This document shows, in pieces, positions 24,570 through 31,669 of a DNA stretch of 33,540 bases; within the stretch, counting starts at the first letter, position 1; each line of letters opens with the position of its first letter. The notes under the pieces are model-generated. The model saw nothing but the letters and a program-made list of their open reading frames with translations. It was not told where the DNA came from and ran no database searches. The stretch is from contig JAGCWT010000246.1 in assembly GCA_017961705.1 (NCBI GenBank), positions 1 through 33,540 of the forward strand. The letters run 5' to 3'. The translations under genes were made by a program, and so were the position numbers. The stretch is from Treponema sp. (lineage in GTDB: Bacteria; Spirochaetota; Spirochaetia; Treponematales; Treponemataceae).

Positions 24570-24667
24570 AAAATGAGTCAGCGGGTCCCAGTTACGGAAA
24601 AAATCAAGGAATCCTCCCTAAAGGGGCCCTCCTTGCTTTTTTCCTACGTCCCACTGCCTCATTTTGA
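24570..24667. repeat. TCAAAATGAGTCAGCGGGT palindrome, copy 2
   Basis: The left arm TCAAAATGAGTCAGCGGGTC faces a right arm ending CCCACTGCCTCATTTTGA; inner parts GGAAAAAATCAAGGA and TCCTTGCTTTTTTCC continue the pairing with few mismatches up to a centre at CCTAAAGG. The whole element is a long imperfect palindrome. Its left arm is shared with 21974. Confidence 0.65.
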
Positions 24668-24702
24668 ATATTTTATTTGCACAAGAAATGCCTTTGCATA
24701 AG

Positions 24703-24856
24703 CATGGAAATCAATTTTGTGTTCCGCTCCCAGGCAAATCCGTCTGAAAACCCGCGGTGTCGCGGAAGAGGTAATTAAACTCCCTTCGGTCGTTCCGCTC
24801 CAATGCGGTTTTTCATACGGATTTCCCTTCCGCTGCACACAAAATTGATTTCCATG
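24703..24856. repeat. Nested palindromic element, copy 2
   Basis: Outer arms CATGGAAATCAATTTTGTGT (24703-24722) and ACACAAAATTGATTTCCATG (24837-24856) are perfect over 20 bases. The inner palindrome pairs GGCAAATCCG-TCTGAAAAC (from about 24734) with TTTTTCATACGGATTTCC (to 24826). The inner block is bounded by CCGCT on both sides (24724-24728 and 24830-24834). The centre GAGGTAATTAAACTCCCTTC, then GGTCGTTCCGCTCC, resembles copy 1. Confidence 0.8.
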
Positions 24857-24877
24857 ATAATGAACAGATCTCTATGC

Positions 24878-25777
24878 TTAGACTCCCCGAATAGTTGCGA
24901 ATAGTTCTGCGACGCCTTTTTCTCCTGCGCGGCACAGGGCACTGGCAAAGGGTCTTCCTACAAGAACACTTGTTGCGCCAAGTTCTGCAGCGGCAAGAAG
25001 ATGGCTGTGATTGCGGATTCCTCCGTCAACCCAAAGTTCAGAACTGTTGGACTTTAGGATGGAAGCATATTCCTTTAGGAAAGCAGCAGTACTGCCCTCG
25101 CGGGTTTCAACCCTTCCGCCGTGGTTGGAGACAAAGACAGCATCCGGCTTAACCTCTTTAACCATCTCCACATCCTGCTCAAGAAAAATCCCCTTTATTA
25201 CAAAAGGAATACCCTTGGAATTCAGTTCCTTCTTTACCGCAAGAAGCTGTGAAGGAGTCTTTCTCTCCAAGTGGACAAGGTTACGCATGGTTGCAATATT
25301 GGAAGAGTCAATGTCTATTCCGCAGTATTCAGCAACAGGACGCGCCCATTCAATACGCTCAAAAATCTTTTCGTCAGGATATGGCTTTATAAAAACAGCA
25401 GCCTTGGAACCAACTTTCTTAACAGCATCAATACCGTACAAAAGCTTGCAGTCGGGAACACCGTCTCCAATTCCAAGCAGAACCCCAGCTTTATGGCAGG
25501 CAGTAACAAGGTCGTAGTAAAAAGGCTCCTCTTCAGCATAGCCAACATTTTCCACTGCACCGGTCATTGGGGCAAGACGAATCTTTACGGAAGAAGCCCT
25601 TTCCCTGGCAGCCTCCAACCTCTGGGCAGAAGACTCCAAGTCTTTAGCAAAATCATTCCAGTCTGAACAGTTGGCAATAAAATTGCGGCTAAGAAAAGGC
25701 CCACCCATTCCGGGCATCTCGCCAATACAACCGTATCCATCGCAAACATTGCAAAAGTGACAGTTAAATTTTTCCAC
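24878..25777 (-). CDS. FMN-dependent alpha-hydroxyacid oxidoreductase-like protein
   Basis: The 299-residue protein is a TIM-barrel flavoprotein of the lactate/glycolate oxidase (LldD-like) superfamily. VFVSNHGGR (about 215-222) carries the expected catalytic His and Arg, and LWVDGGIR and VLVGRPFASAL are the C-terminal phosphate-binding motifs. The N-terminus has four Cys (6, 9, 12, 17: CHFCNVCDGYGC) before GEMPGMGG, a feature of the shorter anaerobe branch; it may hold a metal or cluster. I chose GTG 25777, one base after the pfkA stop, with GGGGGA inside the pfkA end as ribosome site; a GTG at 25807 would overlap pfkA and add ten residues. Substrate unknown. Confidence 0.82.
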   Translation of the reverse strand: MEKFNCHFCNVCDGYGCIGEMPGMGGPFLSRNFIANCSDWNDFAKDLESSAQRLEAARERASSVKIRLAPMTGAVENVGYAEEEPFYYDLVTACHKAGVLLGIGDGVPDCKLLYGIDAVKKVGSKAAVFIKPYPDEKIFERIEWARPVAEYCGIDIDSSNIATMRNLVHLERKTPSQLLAVKKELNSKGIPFVIKGIFLEQDVEMVKEVKPDAVFVSNHGGRVETREGSTAAFLKEYASILKSNSSELWVDGGIRNHSHLLAAAELGATSVLVGRPFASALCRAGEKGVAELFATIRGV

Positions 25778-25778
25778 G

Positions 25779-26864
25779 CTAGTCCCCCAAACATGTTCCA
25801 AGTTCACGCGCAGTTTTTATCATCGGATGGTCAACAGGAATGTTCTTTACGCGGCCTGCAATTTCTTCCAAGGGAACCCCAACAATCTGACCGTTCTGCA
25901 AGGCAACAAGCTTTCCAAAGTCCCCCTCCGCCAAAAAATGAGCGGCTTCAGTTCCAAACCTTGTGGCAAGAACCCTGTCGTATGGGCTTGGAGTTCCACC
26001 CCTCTGCAAATAGCCAAGAACTGTAACGCGGCTTTCCAAACCGGTAGCGTTTTCAAGCTCATGAGCAACCCGGTAGGCAATTGAATACGGCATGGCAGCC
26101 CTAGCCTTCTTAAATGCCTTTTTGTCCAAAAGCGACTCTTCGCGGCTCTTTGCACCTTCCGCAACTACTATAATAGAAAAGTTTCTTCCTGCATCGCGCC
26201 TCTCTTCAACCTTCTTTGCAACGCAGGAAATGTCATAGGGAATTTCCGGAATAAGAATAACGTCCCCACCACCGGCAATCCCTGAATAAAGCCCCAGCCA
26301 ACCAGCCTTGTGACCCATAACCTCTATAACCATGATTCTGCTGTGGCTGTGGGCTGTTGTGTGAATGCGGTCAATTGCATCAGTTGCAACGTCCAGCGCC
26401 GTGTGAAAGCCAAAAGTCATGTCCGTGTGAACAATGTCGTTGTCGATTGTTTTTGGAAGACCAATCACGTTAAGCCCTTCCGCCGCAAGCATACTGGCAG
26501 TTGTGTTTGTACCGTTCCCGCCAATGCAGACCAGGGCATCCAGCTTCCATTTCTTGTAATTCTTCTTTATTGCTTCTACCGGAAGAAGACCTGTTTCCTC
26601 ATCTTTCTCCGGATTCTTAAAAGGTTTTTCCCTCGAAGTGCCAAGTATTGTTCCGCCTACGGTCAAAAGACCAACCAAATCATCCTGTTCAAGGGGAGCC
26701 ATATCGCCTTTTACAAGCCCCCTGTATCCGTTACGAATGCCAATAGCCTTCATCCCATACTGAGTACGGGCAGTCCGGCAAACAGCCCTGATTGCAGCAT
26801 TAAGTCCGGGAGCATCACCCCCGCTTGTAAGTATGCCAAAAGTCTTTACCTTAGATGGTTCCAT
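25779..26864 (-). CDS. pfkA: 6-phosphofructokinase, group III, probably ATP-dependent
   Basis: The 361 residues fit the group III phosphofructokinases. FGILTSGGDAPGLNAAIRA binds nucleotide, LPKTIDNDI (136-144) holds the catalytic Asp pair, and EVMGHKAGWLGLYSG, LIPEIPYD and VTVLGYLQRGGTPSPYDRV complete the sugar-phosphate site. The phosphoryl-donor motif reads GGNGT (115-119): the Gly at the position that is Asp in pyrophosphate enzymes argues for ATP, while Lys in PKTIDND is the group III feature. Asn replaces the Asp of the usual GGDGT. The enzyme commits fructose 6-phosphate to glycolysis. The following FMN-enzyme gene starts one base after its stop. No strong Shine-Dalgarno precedes ATG 26864; see the promoter entry. 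Confidence 0.93.
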   Translation of the reverse strand: MEPSKVKTFGILTSGGDAPGLNAAIRAVCRTARTQYGMKAIGIRNGYRGLVKGDMAPLEQDDLVGLLTVGGTILGTSREKPFKNPEKDEETGLLPVEAIKKNYKKWKLDALVCIGGNGTNTTASMLAAEGLNVIGLPKTIDNDIVHTDMTFGFHTALDVATDAIDRIHTTAHSHSRIMVIEVMGHKAGWLGLYSGIAGGGDVILIPEIPYDISCVAKKVEERRDAGRNFSIIVVAEGAKSREESLLDKKAFKKARAAMPYSIAYRVAHELENATGLESRVTVLGYLQRGGTPSPYDRVLATRFGTEAAHFLAEGDFGKLVALQNGQIVGVPLEEIAGRVKNIPVDHPMIKTARELGTCLGD

Positions 26865-26870
26865 TCATCA

Positions 26871-26899
26871 AGTATAGCACAAGAAAATTGATTTAACAA
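26871..26899 (-). promoter_or_regulatory. pfkA promoter placing transcription start at the ATG (leaderless candidate)
   Basis: On the minus strand, TTGTTA (26899-26894), 17 bases, then TGCTATACT, a -10 TATACT (26876-26871) with the TGn extension. Exactly six bases separate the -10 from the A of ATG 26864, so the expected start of the RNA coincides with the start codon. Confidence 0.6.
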
Positions 26900-26914
26900 G
26901 GTGAATCTTTCTTT

Positions 26915-26993
26915 GGGCGTAACTCGAAGCTGCGCTGGGCGTCCCTTGAAGATTCTCTGGGCGTTACCTTGAAGCTGCGCTGGGCGTTCCCCG
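26915..26993. repeat. 22-base tandem repeat, about 3.5 units
   Basis: Units of 22, 22 and 23 bases begin GGGCGT at 26915, 26937, 26959 and 26982 (partial). Units 1 and 3 share CGAAGCTGCGCT/TGAAGCTGCGCT; unit 2 has GAAGATTCTCT at the same place. There are no unique spacers, so this is not a CRISPR. It adjoins GC-rich repeat copy C. Confidence 0.65.
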
Positions 26994-27003
26994 CTTGCGC
27001 GGG

Positions 27004-27082
27004 TCGGGCTTTCCGGGGTTCCGCTACCGCTCCATTCCCGCTTCGCGAGAACGGCTGCGCCGCCCCTCCAATCCCTAACGCA
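27004..27082 (+). repeat. GC-rich dispersed repeat, copy C, overlapping the helicase stop
   Basis: TCGGGCTTTCCGGGGTTCCG ... CCGCTCCATTCCCG ... GCCGCCCCTCCAATCCCTAA. Its right end contains the helicase stop codon (27075-27077) and last codons, so the gene terminus has been shaped by the element. Confidence 0.7.
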
Positions 27083-30000
27083 ATGTGAAAAATTCCTCCA
27101 GAATGTCCTTTACAAAGTTGTAACGCCTTGCATAAGAATTATCCACGTGAATCAAAACAAAGCCGTGGTTTTTGCAAATCTGCTTTTTCTTTTCATCACG
27201 GGCCATCACTTTTGGATTGTCATGATGCTCAGGTCCATCAAGTTCTATAGCAAGGACAGGCTCTTCCTTTCCACGGAAGCCCTTTTTGTAAATCACAAAA
27301 TCAAGGCTGCCTTTATAAAAGAAATCACAGTCGTCCTTATTCTTGTCAAACAAATGCGAAAGCTGAACCTCACGCTTAACAGCAAATTTTGTATTCTCAT
27401 TGAGCATAACAGAAAGCGCATGATTCAATGTTGTTAAAAAAGCATTCTCCGTTTCCGTACTATAGGGCTTTATTCCCAGCGCCCTGGATGAATTTTCCCT
27501 GGAGGTAACTTTGTAATCACCGTTATTGCGGACATAATTTGCAAGTTCGTACAAATCATCTTGTTCGTCTTTTTTATGCAAACGCTCCAATTGTCTTGTA
27601 CTAGAAAGAAGAACAAGCTTGTCTTTAGCACGTGAGACCGCAACGTTTAACAGCTCCCTGTTATTTTTGAGCCAATCATAAGTTTTTGTATAGGTATTGT
27701 CCGTAAGGGCAAGAGAAAACAAAATCTCATCTTTTTCATCCCCCTGAAATGCATGGACAGTTCCACAGCTCACAGTTTCGTTCAAACCGTTTTCCATAAG
27801 TTTGTATTCAATCAAATCCTTTTGATTTTTAAAGGGCGTAATGATTCCTATTCTTTTGTCAGAATTATTCTTTACGTACTGAACTATTTTATCCGCCTCT
27901 TTTGGAGCTGTATTTTTTATACTGGAAGAATCGTCGGCAATATCGCAAAAAACAAGCGGCCGGTCATACAAAGCCTTTGACTTTATGTTCAACTGATTGT
28001 TGTAGTACTTTTTATTGTTGAATTCTATTATGTCTTTTGCACAGCGGTAATGGTTGTGAAGCAAAGTTTCCTGACTTACGGCATCGTTCGCAAGAAATGT
28101 CTTGTATATTGAATTCTTTATATAGTCATAGCTTTCGTTAACATTGTACTTTGCCTTAAGTTCTTCGTTTATGTTTTTGTCCAGAGTGATTACCGGGTTA
28201 AGCTGTTGCGGATCACCAACAAGCATGAGGCTTTTTCCGCGGATTATCGGAACCAAGGAAACCGCCGTATTGCATTGGCTTGCCTCGTCTATAATCGTCA
28301 TGTCAAAATACGATTTTGGCTCGCCAATTTTATGCGACGAAATGCAAGTTGCGCAAAAGATCGGGAAGGCATCCTTTATTCTTTCAACATTGGCTGGATT
28401 AGAAAAATACTTATTAAAAGCAGCTGCCTGGGATTCTTCATCCGGAAGGTCCAGAATTTCAAGAAAACCTTTGTATTCAGGATTAAAAAGACGCTTCAGG
28501 AATTTAACGGATGTAAAATTCAAGAACTGCATCATTCTTTCATAATCAAAATCAACAAGAGAAAGTGCATCCTCATCAGAAATTTTCCCAATTTGCAAAA
28601 GCTGTTTTTTTATTTCAGAAGCCTGCTGACCTTCTAAGTTCAGGCGCAAGTTCATATTCTCATTTTTTGAAAGCATCGACTCTATCAAGTCTTTCCGTTC
28701 CATCAAGTCTATCTGCTTTTCATGCTTTTGCAAAAGTTCTGTAAGCTTTTTTGTCCGCTCAATCTGCGCCTGCCTATTTTGGATAAGAACATCTTCATAG
28801 GCATTCAGTTTTTCAACTGTAACAAGAAGTTTTTTTATATACCTGCAAGTTTCAGGAATTCGGCTGTTGCTCCCAATTCTAAGTATTGGAAAAGGAATTG
28901 TGTAGCTTTTATATTTTAAGGAAGTAAGCTTTTTAAAAACACCGTCAATCGGGTGGTTGTTATAAGAAGAAAAAAGAACCGTCTTTGAGTTAAAAAAAGC
29001 CGTAATTATCGTATTGATGATTGTAGTGGTCTTACCTGTACCCGGTGGCCCCTGAATATAGGCAACAGGATAATTTATTGCATTGTGAATTGCAAGAAGC
29101 TGGTCAAGGTTAACATTCTTGTCGATGAGAGCAATTGGAAGCTGTTCGTCATTGGTTTTTACAGAATGCAATTCGCCAAAAAAAGCCTGAATGGGAACCG
29201 TCACCTCATTTTGCGAATACATCTCTGTAATGGCTTCGTATTCTTTTTCAAGGTTTACATTAACATCGCGCTGGATGCAAAGAAAATAGGGCATGTCATC
29301 AACGGAGCAATTTTTATGGCTCTTTACGTTTTGCATTATTGCATCTTTTATAATTTCCGCATTCTGTTCAAAATCATCAAGCAGAGGAAGGTCATCATTG
29401 TCAAGAAAATTCTGTATGCTGAGTTTCGTTCTTTTTTCTACCGAGTCGCCAACACAAAACTCCGCACATATTTTAATTTTGTTTCCTGCAATTAAAATTC
29501 TCTTTTCCACATCAAGACGGACTTCTCGGTATGCAAGGACATAAAGCCCCTTGTTAGTGTGAACGCTAAGAACATTCAAAGCAAGTTGCATTATACTCAC
29601 TTTATTTTTAGACTTAACAATTTCTGCACGCTTTTTAAAGCTGTTCACAAAATGTTTGAATTGTTCTTCATCAAGTCTATATATCTTGTTTGCTATTTTT
29701 GATGAATCCAGTCTATTAACCAGTTCATATTCTGTGTTCAATTTAGGAAGGTCTGAAAGTTTATTGCAGTCGGAAAGATAATTGAGCGTTTTTAAATTTG
29801 CAATGCCGGAAAACAAAGAAGCATACTTTTGGGGAAAAGCCTCTATGTCTTGCAGAAGTTCCTTGTTTGTTTTGTAATAAGTTCCTTCAAGCACTTGGGA
29901 TGAAACAATTTTTTCTATGTAAATTGTAAGCTCTTTTGTTGTACAGTCACCGATATGCAAGCCCGTAACCGTCAGTGACTTATATTCAAGGTTTATGCCA

Positions 30001-30110
30001 AGAACTGCAATCCAATATTTTTTCCGCATGGAATCCTTGCTTTCATATTCAATGTTCAGCCACTTACCTTCATGAATAGAGCGAAAGATATCTTTTGCGA
30101 CATTGGTCAT
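27075..30110 (-). CDS. Superfamily 1 (Dna2/Upf1-like) helicase with C-terminal PD-(D/E)XK nuclease-like domain
   Basis: The 1011-residue protein joins three parts. Residues 1-75 (IHEGKWLNIEYESKD, KKYWIAVLGIN, YKSLTVTGLH) look like a WYL-type ligand-binding module, by eye only. The helicase core has Walker A GPPGTGKT (354-361), Walker B IIDEAS (606-611), VGDPQQL (631-637), NHYRC, GIITPFKNQ, TVHAFQGDEKDE and NVAVSRAKDKLVL; a helical stretch of about 80 residues (435-515) inserts after motif Ia. The C-terminal 100 residues (SLDFVIYKKG, LAIELDGPEHH, DEKKKQICKNHGF) fit a DUF2726/Vsr-like PD-(D/E)XK fold, with Asp937, Glu956 and Lys974/975 as candidate active residues. DNA repair or phage defence are both plausible. 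AAGGAAG precedes ATG 30110. It stands alone. Confidence 0.88.
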   Translation of the reverse strand: MTNVAKDIFRSIHEGKWLNIEYESKDSMRKKYWIAVLGINLEYKSLTVTGLHIGDCTTKELTIYIEKIVSSQVLEGTYYKTNKELLQDIEAFPQKYASLFSGIANLKTLNYLSDCNKLSDLPKLNTEYELVNRLDSSKIANKIYRLDEEQFKHFVNSFKKRAEIVKSKNKVSIMQLALNVLSVHTNKGLYVLAYREVRLDVEKRILIAGNKIKICAEFCVGDSVEKRTKLSIQNFLDNDDLPLLDDFEQNAEIIKDAIMQNVKSHKNCSVDDMPYFLCIQRDVNVNLEKEYEAITEMYSQNEVTVPIQAFFGELHSVKTNDEQLPIALIDKNVNLDQLLAIHNAINYPVAYIQGPPGTGKTTTIINTIITAFFNSKTVLFSSYNNHPIDGVFKKLTSLKYKSYTIPFPILRIGSNSRIPETCRYIKKLLVTVEKLNAYEDVLIQNRQAQIERTKKLTELLQKHEKQIDLMERKDLIESMLSKNENMNLRLNLEGQQASEIKKQLLQIGKISDEDALSLVDFDYERMMQFLNFTSVKFLKRLFNPEYKGFLEILDLPDEESQAAAFNKYFSNPANVERIKDAFPIFCATCISSHKIGEPKSYFDMTIIDEASQCNTAVSLVPIIRGKSLMLVGDPQQLNPVITLDKNINEELKAKYNVNESYDYIKNSIYKTFLANDAVSQETLLHNHYRCAKDIIEFNNKKYYNNQLNIKSKALYDRPLVFCDIADDSSSIKNTAPKEADKIVQYVKNNSDKRIGIITPFKNQKDLIEYKLMENGLNETVSCGTVHAFQGDEKDEILFSLALTDNTYTKTYDWLKNNRELLNVAVSRAKDKLVLLSSTRQLERLHKKDEQDDLYELANYVRNNGDYKVTSRENSSRALGIKPYSTETENAFLTTLNHALSVMLNENTKFAVKREVQLSHLFDKNKDDCDFFYKGSLDFVIYKKGFRGKEEPVLAIELDGPEHHDNPKVMARDEKKKQICKNHGFVLIHVDNSYARRYNFVKDILEEFFTLR

Positions 30111-30148
30111 CTAGGCTTCCTTTTCATAGCATATATTCCTTGCAAAAC

Positions 30149-30157
30149 ATTATAGCA
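30149..30157 (-). promoter_or_regulatory. Extended -10 promoter of the helicase gene
   Basis: On the minus strand TGCTATAAT is a perfect -10 with the TGn extension, 39 bases before the helicase ATG. No convincing -35. Confidence 0.55.
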
Positions 30158-30261
30158 TGGACAGCAAGAAAAGTCTTCTTTTTTTTTCAAATTTTATTTT
30201 GGGGCAGGACAAAATGCTTGTTAAAGAGAGGGGGCTTCTGTTTGGAAATTTTTGCAAACCC

Positions 30262-30350
30262 AAGCACGGCAGGGATTGTAGGGGCGGCGAAGCCGTTGCG
30301 GAATGAAGTGGAGCAATGGAGGCGGATGCCGGAACCCCGGAAAGCCCCTC
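30262..30350 (-). repeat. GC-rich dispersed repeat, copy D
   Basis: On the minus strand it reads GAGGGGCTTTCCGGGGTTCC ... CCTCCATTGC ... CGCAACGGCTTCGCCGCCCC, then TACAATCCCTGCCGTGC, closely matching copies B and C. Confidence 0.7.
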
Positions 30351-30433
30351 ATAGATGGCCTTACTGCTTCTGTTGGGGGAGGTCTGGGGAAGAAGGCAAG
30401 TGCCGCAAGATAAGAAAGAAAAAAAATTGGGGA

Positions 30434-31600
30434 TTACAAATATTTGCTGTTGTGGATGCGCTGCTTTTCGCGGTAAAGGTCACTGTCGCTGGCTTTTATG
30501 AGCTGCTGGGCATCCACTTCGTCGCGGCCAATCATAAAGGCATAGCCAACGCTAACGGTAAGTTCGTAAGGTTTTCCGGATGAAGAATTGTAGTCTGCAA
30601 AGGCTTTGTAAAGTGCAAGCCGAAGGGATTCCGCATTTACAGGTACACTTGTTAGCTGGTCGCCAGAAACCATGAGGACTGCAAATTCGTCGCCACCGTA
30701 GCGGGCTATCATGCAGTTTTCATCTTTAAAAACCTGGGTAAGAATTTTTGCGGTTTGCTCAAGGGCCTGGTCGCCTTCTGGATGTCCGTAGCCGTCATTT
30801 ATGTCTTTAAAGAAGTTTATGTCCATCATAAAAAGGCAGGCAGAAAAGGCTTTTCCGGAAGAAACGGAATAGAGGTAATTGTCAAAAGAATTTCTGTTGT
30901 TCACGCCGGTGAGTCCGTCCAGTACAATCTGGGCAAACTGAACCCGGGTAAAAAGGACGAAGAGGGAAAGCATTACAAAAATCCACACGATATTCAGATA
31001 GGGGTTTATGGCGGTTACTATTCCGCTAAGAACAGGCATTGCAACAAAAACGAGTATGTAAGTGCAGCACATCTTGTCTGGTCTTCTACGGCAGTGCAGC
31101 ATTTTAAAGAGTGCAAAGCAGGAAGCGCTTCCAAGATAGCCGTAAGTTGCAATCATGTGGATAAAGCAGAATTTGCCGCGGGTGTAAAGGTTTGTGTACT
31201 TGTTGATGTAAAAGACCCAGCCGGTAAAAATGGAAGCTATTACAAAGGCAGATACCACAAGGAAAGGAATAAAGATAAGCCTCTGAATTTTTTTTGGCAA
31301 GGACTGTTTTGGGCGAAGGAAATGCAGGGTGTACAAGAGCCAGGTCTGTGAGGCGTAGGCAGCAAGAACAAGGCGCATGGCATTTAGGATAATGTTTGAA
31401 ATGTAAAAAGAATTCTCCGCCCTTCCGTTAACAAAGGCACAGGCAGCTTCAAGGGCAAGGACTGCTGTATTGCAGATGGCCATCCTAAAAAAAATCTGAT
31501 TGGAGGCCCTTAGAGTACCTTCTTTTTTTATCATAAAAGCAAGCCAGCACCCAAGCATGATGATAAGGGCATTGGCTTCCACAAAATAAAAGAATTCCAT
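30434..31600 (-). CDS. Membrane-bound GGDEF diguanylate cyclase
   Basis: The 388 residues comprise six or seven membrane helices (about 1-225, from FVEANALIIMLGCWLAFMI to FVMLSLFVLF) and a GGDEF domain (about 228-388). DGLTGVNNRNSF, MMDINFFKDINDGYGHPEGD and ARYGGDEFAVL (GGDEF at 302-306) are all intact, so it should make cyclic di-GMP from GTP. The RxxD inhibitory site normally just before the motif is absent (KDENCMIARY instead), so product feedback is probably lost. The N-terminal helix bundle is likely a sensor. I chose ATG 31600; an upstream TTG/ATG pair (31618, 31615) would add six residues lying inside the -10 box. No Shine-Dalgarno precedes either. Confidence 0.9.
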   Translation of the reverse strand: MEFFYFVEANALIIMLGCWLAFMIKKEGTLRASNQIFFRMAICNTAVLALEAACAFVNGRAENSFYISNIILNAMRLVLAAYASQTWLLYTLHFLRPKQSLPKKIQRLIFIPFLVVSAFVIASIFTGWVFYINKYTNLYTRGKFCFIHMIATYGYLGSASCFALFKMLHCRRRPDKMCCTYILVFVAMPVLSGIVTAINPYLNIVWIFVMLSLFVLFTRVQFAQIVLDGLTGVNNRNSFDNYLYSVSSGKAFSACLFMMDINFFKDINDGYGHPEGDQALEQTAKILTQVFKDENCMIARYGGDEFAVLMVSGDQLTSVPVNAESLRLALYKAFADYNSSSGKPYELTVSVGYAFMIGRDEVDAQQLIKASDSDLYREKQRIHNSKYL

Positions 31601-31606
31601 TTTTTT

Positions 31607-31612
31607 AGTATA
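31607..31612 (-). promoter_or_regulatory. -10 box six bases before the diguanylate cyclase start (leaderless candidate)
   Basis: On the minus strand TATACT (31612-31607), then AAAAAA, then ATG 31600: the same -10 hexamer and the same six-base spacing as pfkA. The -35 (TATTCA at 17 bases) is poor. Confidence 0.45.
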
Positions 31613-31669
31613 CATCAAATTTTTTGTTTTGAATAGTAAGGTTCACAAATATGAACGGATATTTTTATG

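Larger units (their letters stand above)
24447..24877. other. Gene-free space with trxA promoter and two palindromic elements
   Basis: The left 70 bases hold the trxA promoter. The TCAAAATGAG palindrome (about 24570-24667) and the nested palindrome copy 2 (24703-24856) occupy the rest, ending 21 bases before the 3' end of the FMN-enzyme gene. No gene is supported. Confidence 0.6.
30111..30433. other. Gene-free space between helicase promoter and diguanylate cyclase 3' end
   Basis: Contains the helicase promoter (30149-30157), an A/T-rich segment with a run of T at 30178-30187, GC-rich repeat copy D (30262-30350), and about 80 further bases in which I see nothing. Confidence 0.55.

Noticed and set aside
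26310..26891. 193-codon frame on the plus strand opposite pfkA
   Set aside because: Antisense shadow of the phosphofructokinase; rich in Cys and His without motif order.
26915..27082. Possible CRISPR array
   Set aside because: Tandem units are contiguous without unique spacers, and the adjoining segment is a dispersed GC-rich repeat.
30755..31351. 198-codon frame on the plus strand inside the diguanylate cyclase
   Set aside because: Antisense shadow of a gene with intact GGDEF motifs; composition and sequence match nothing.
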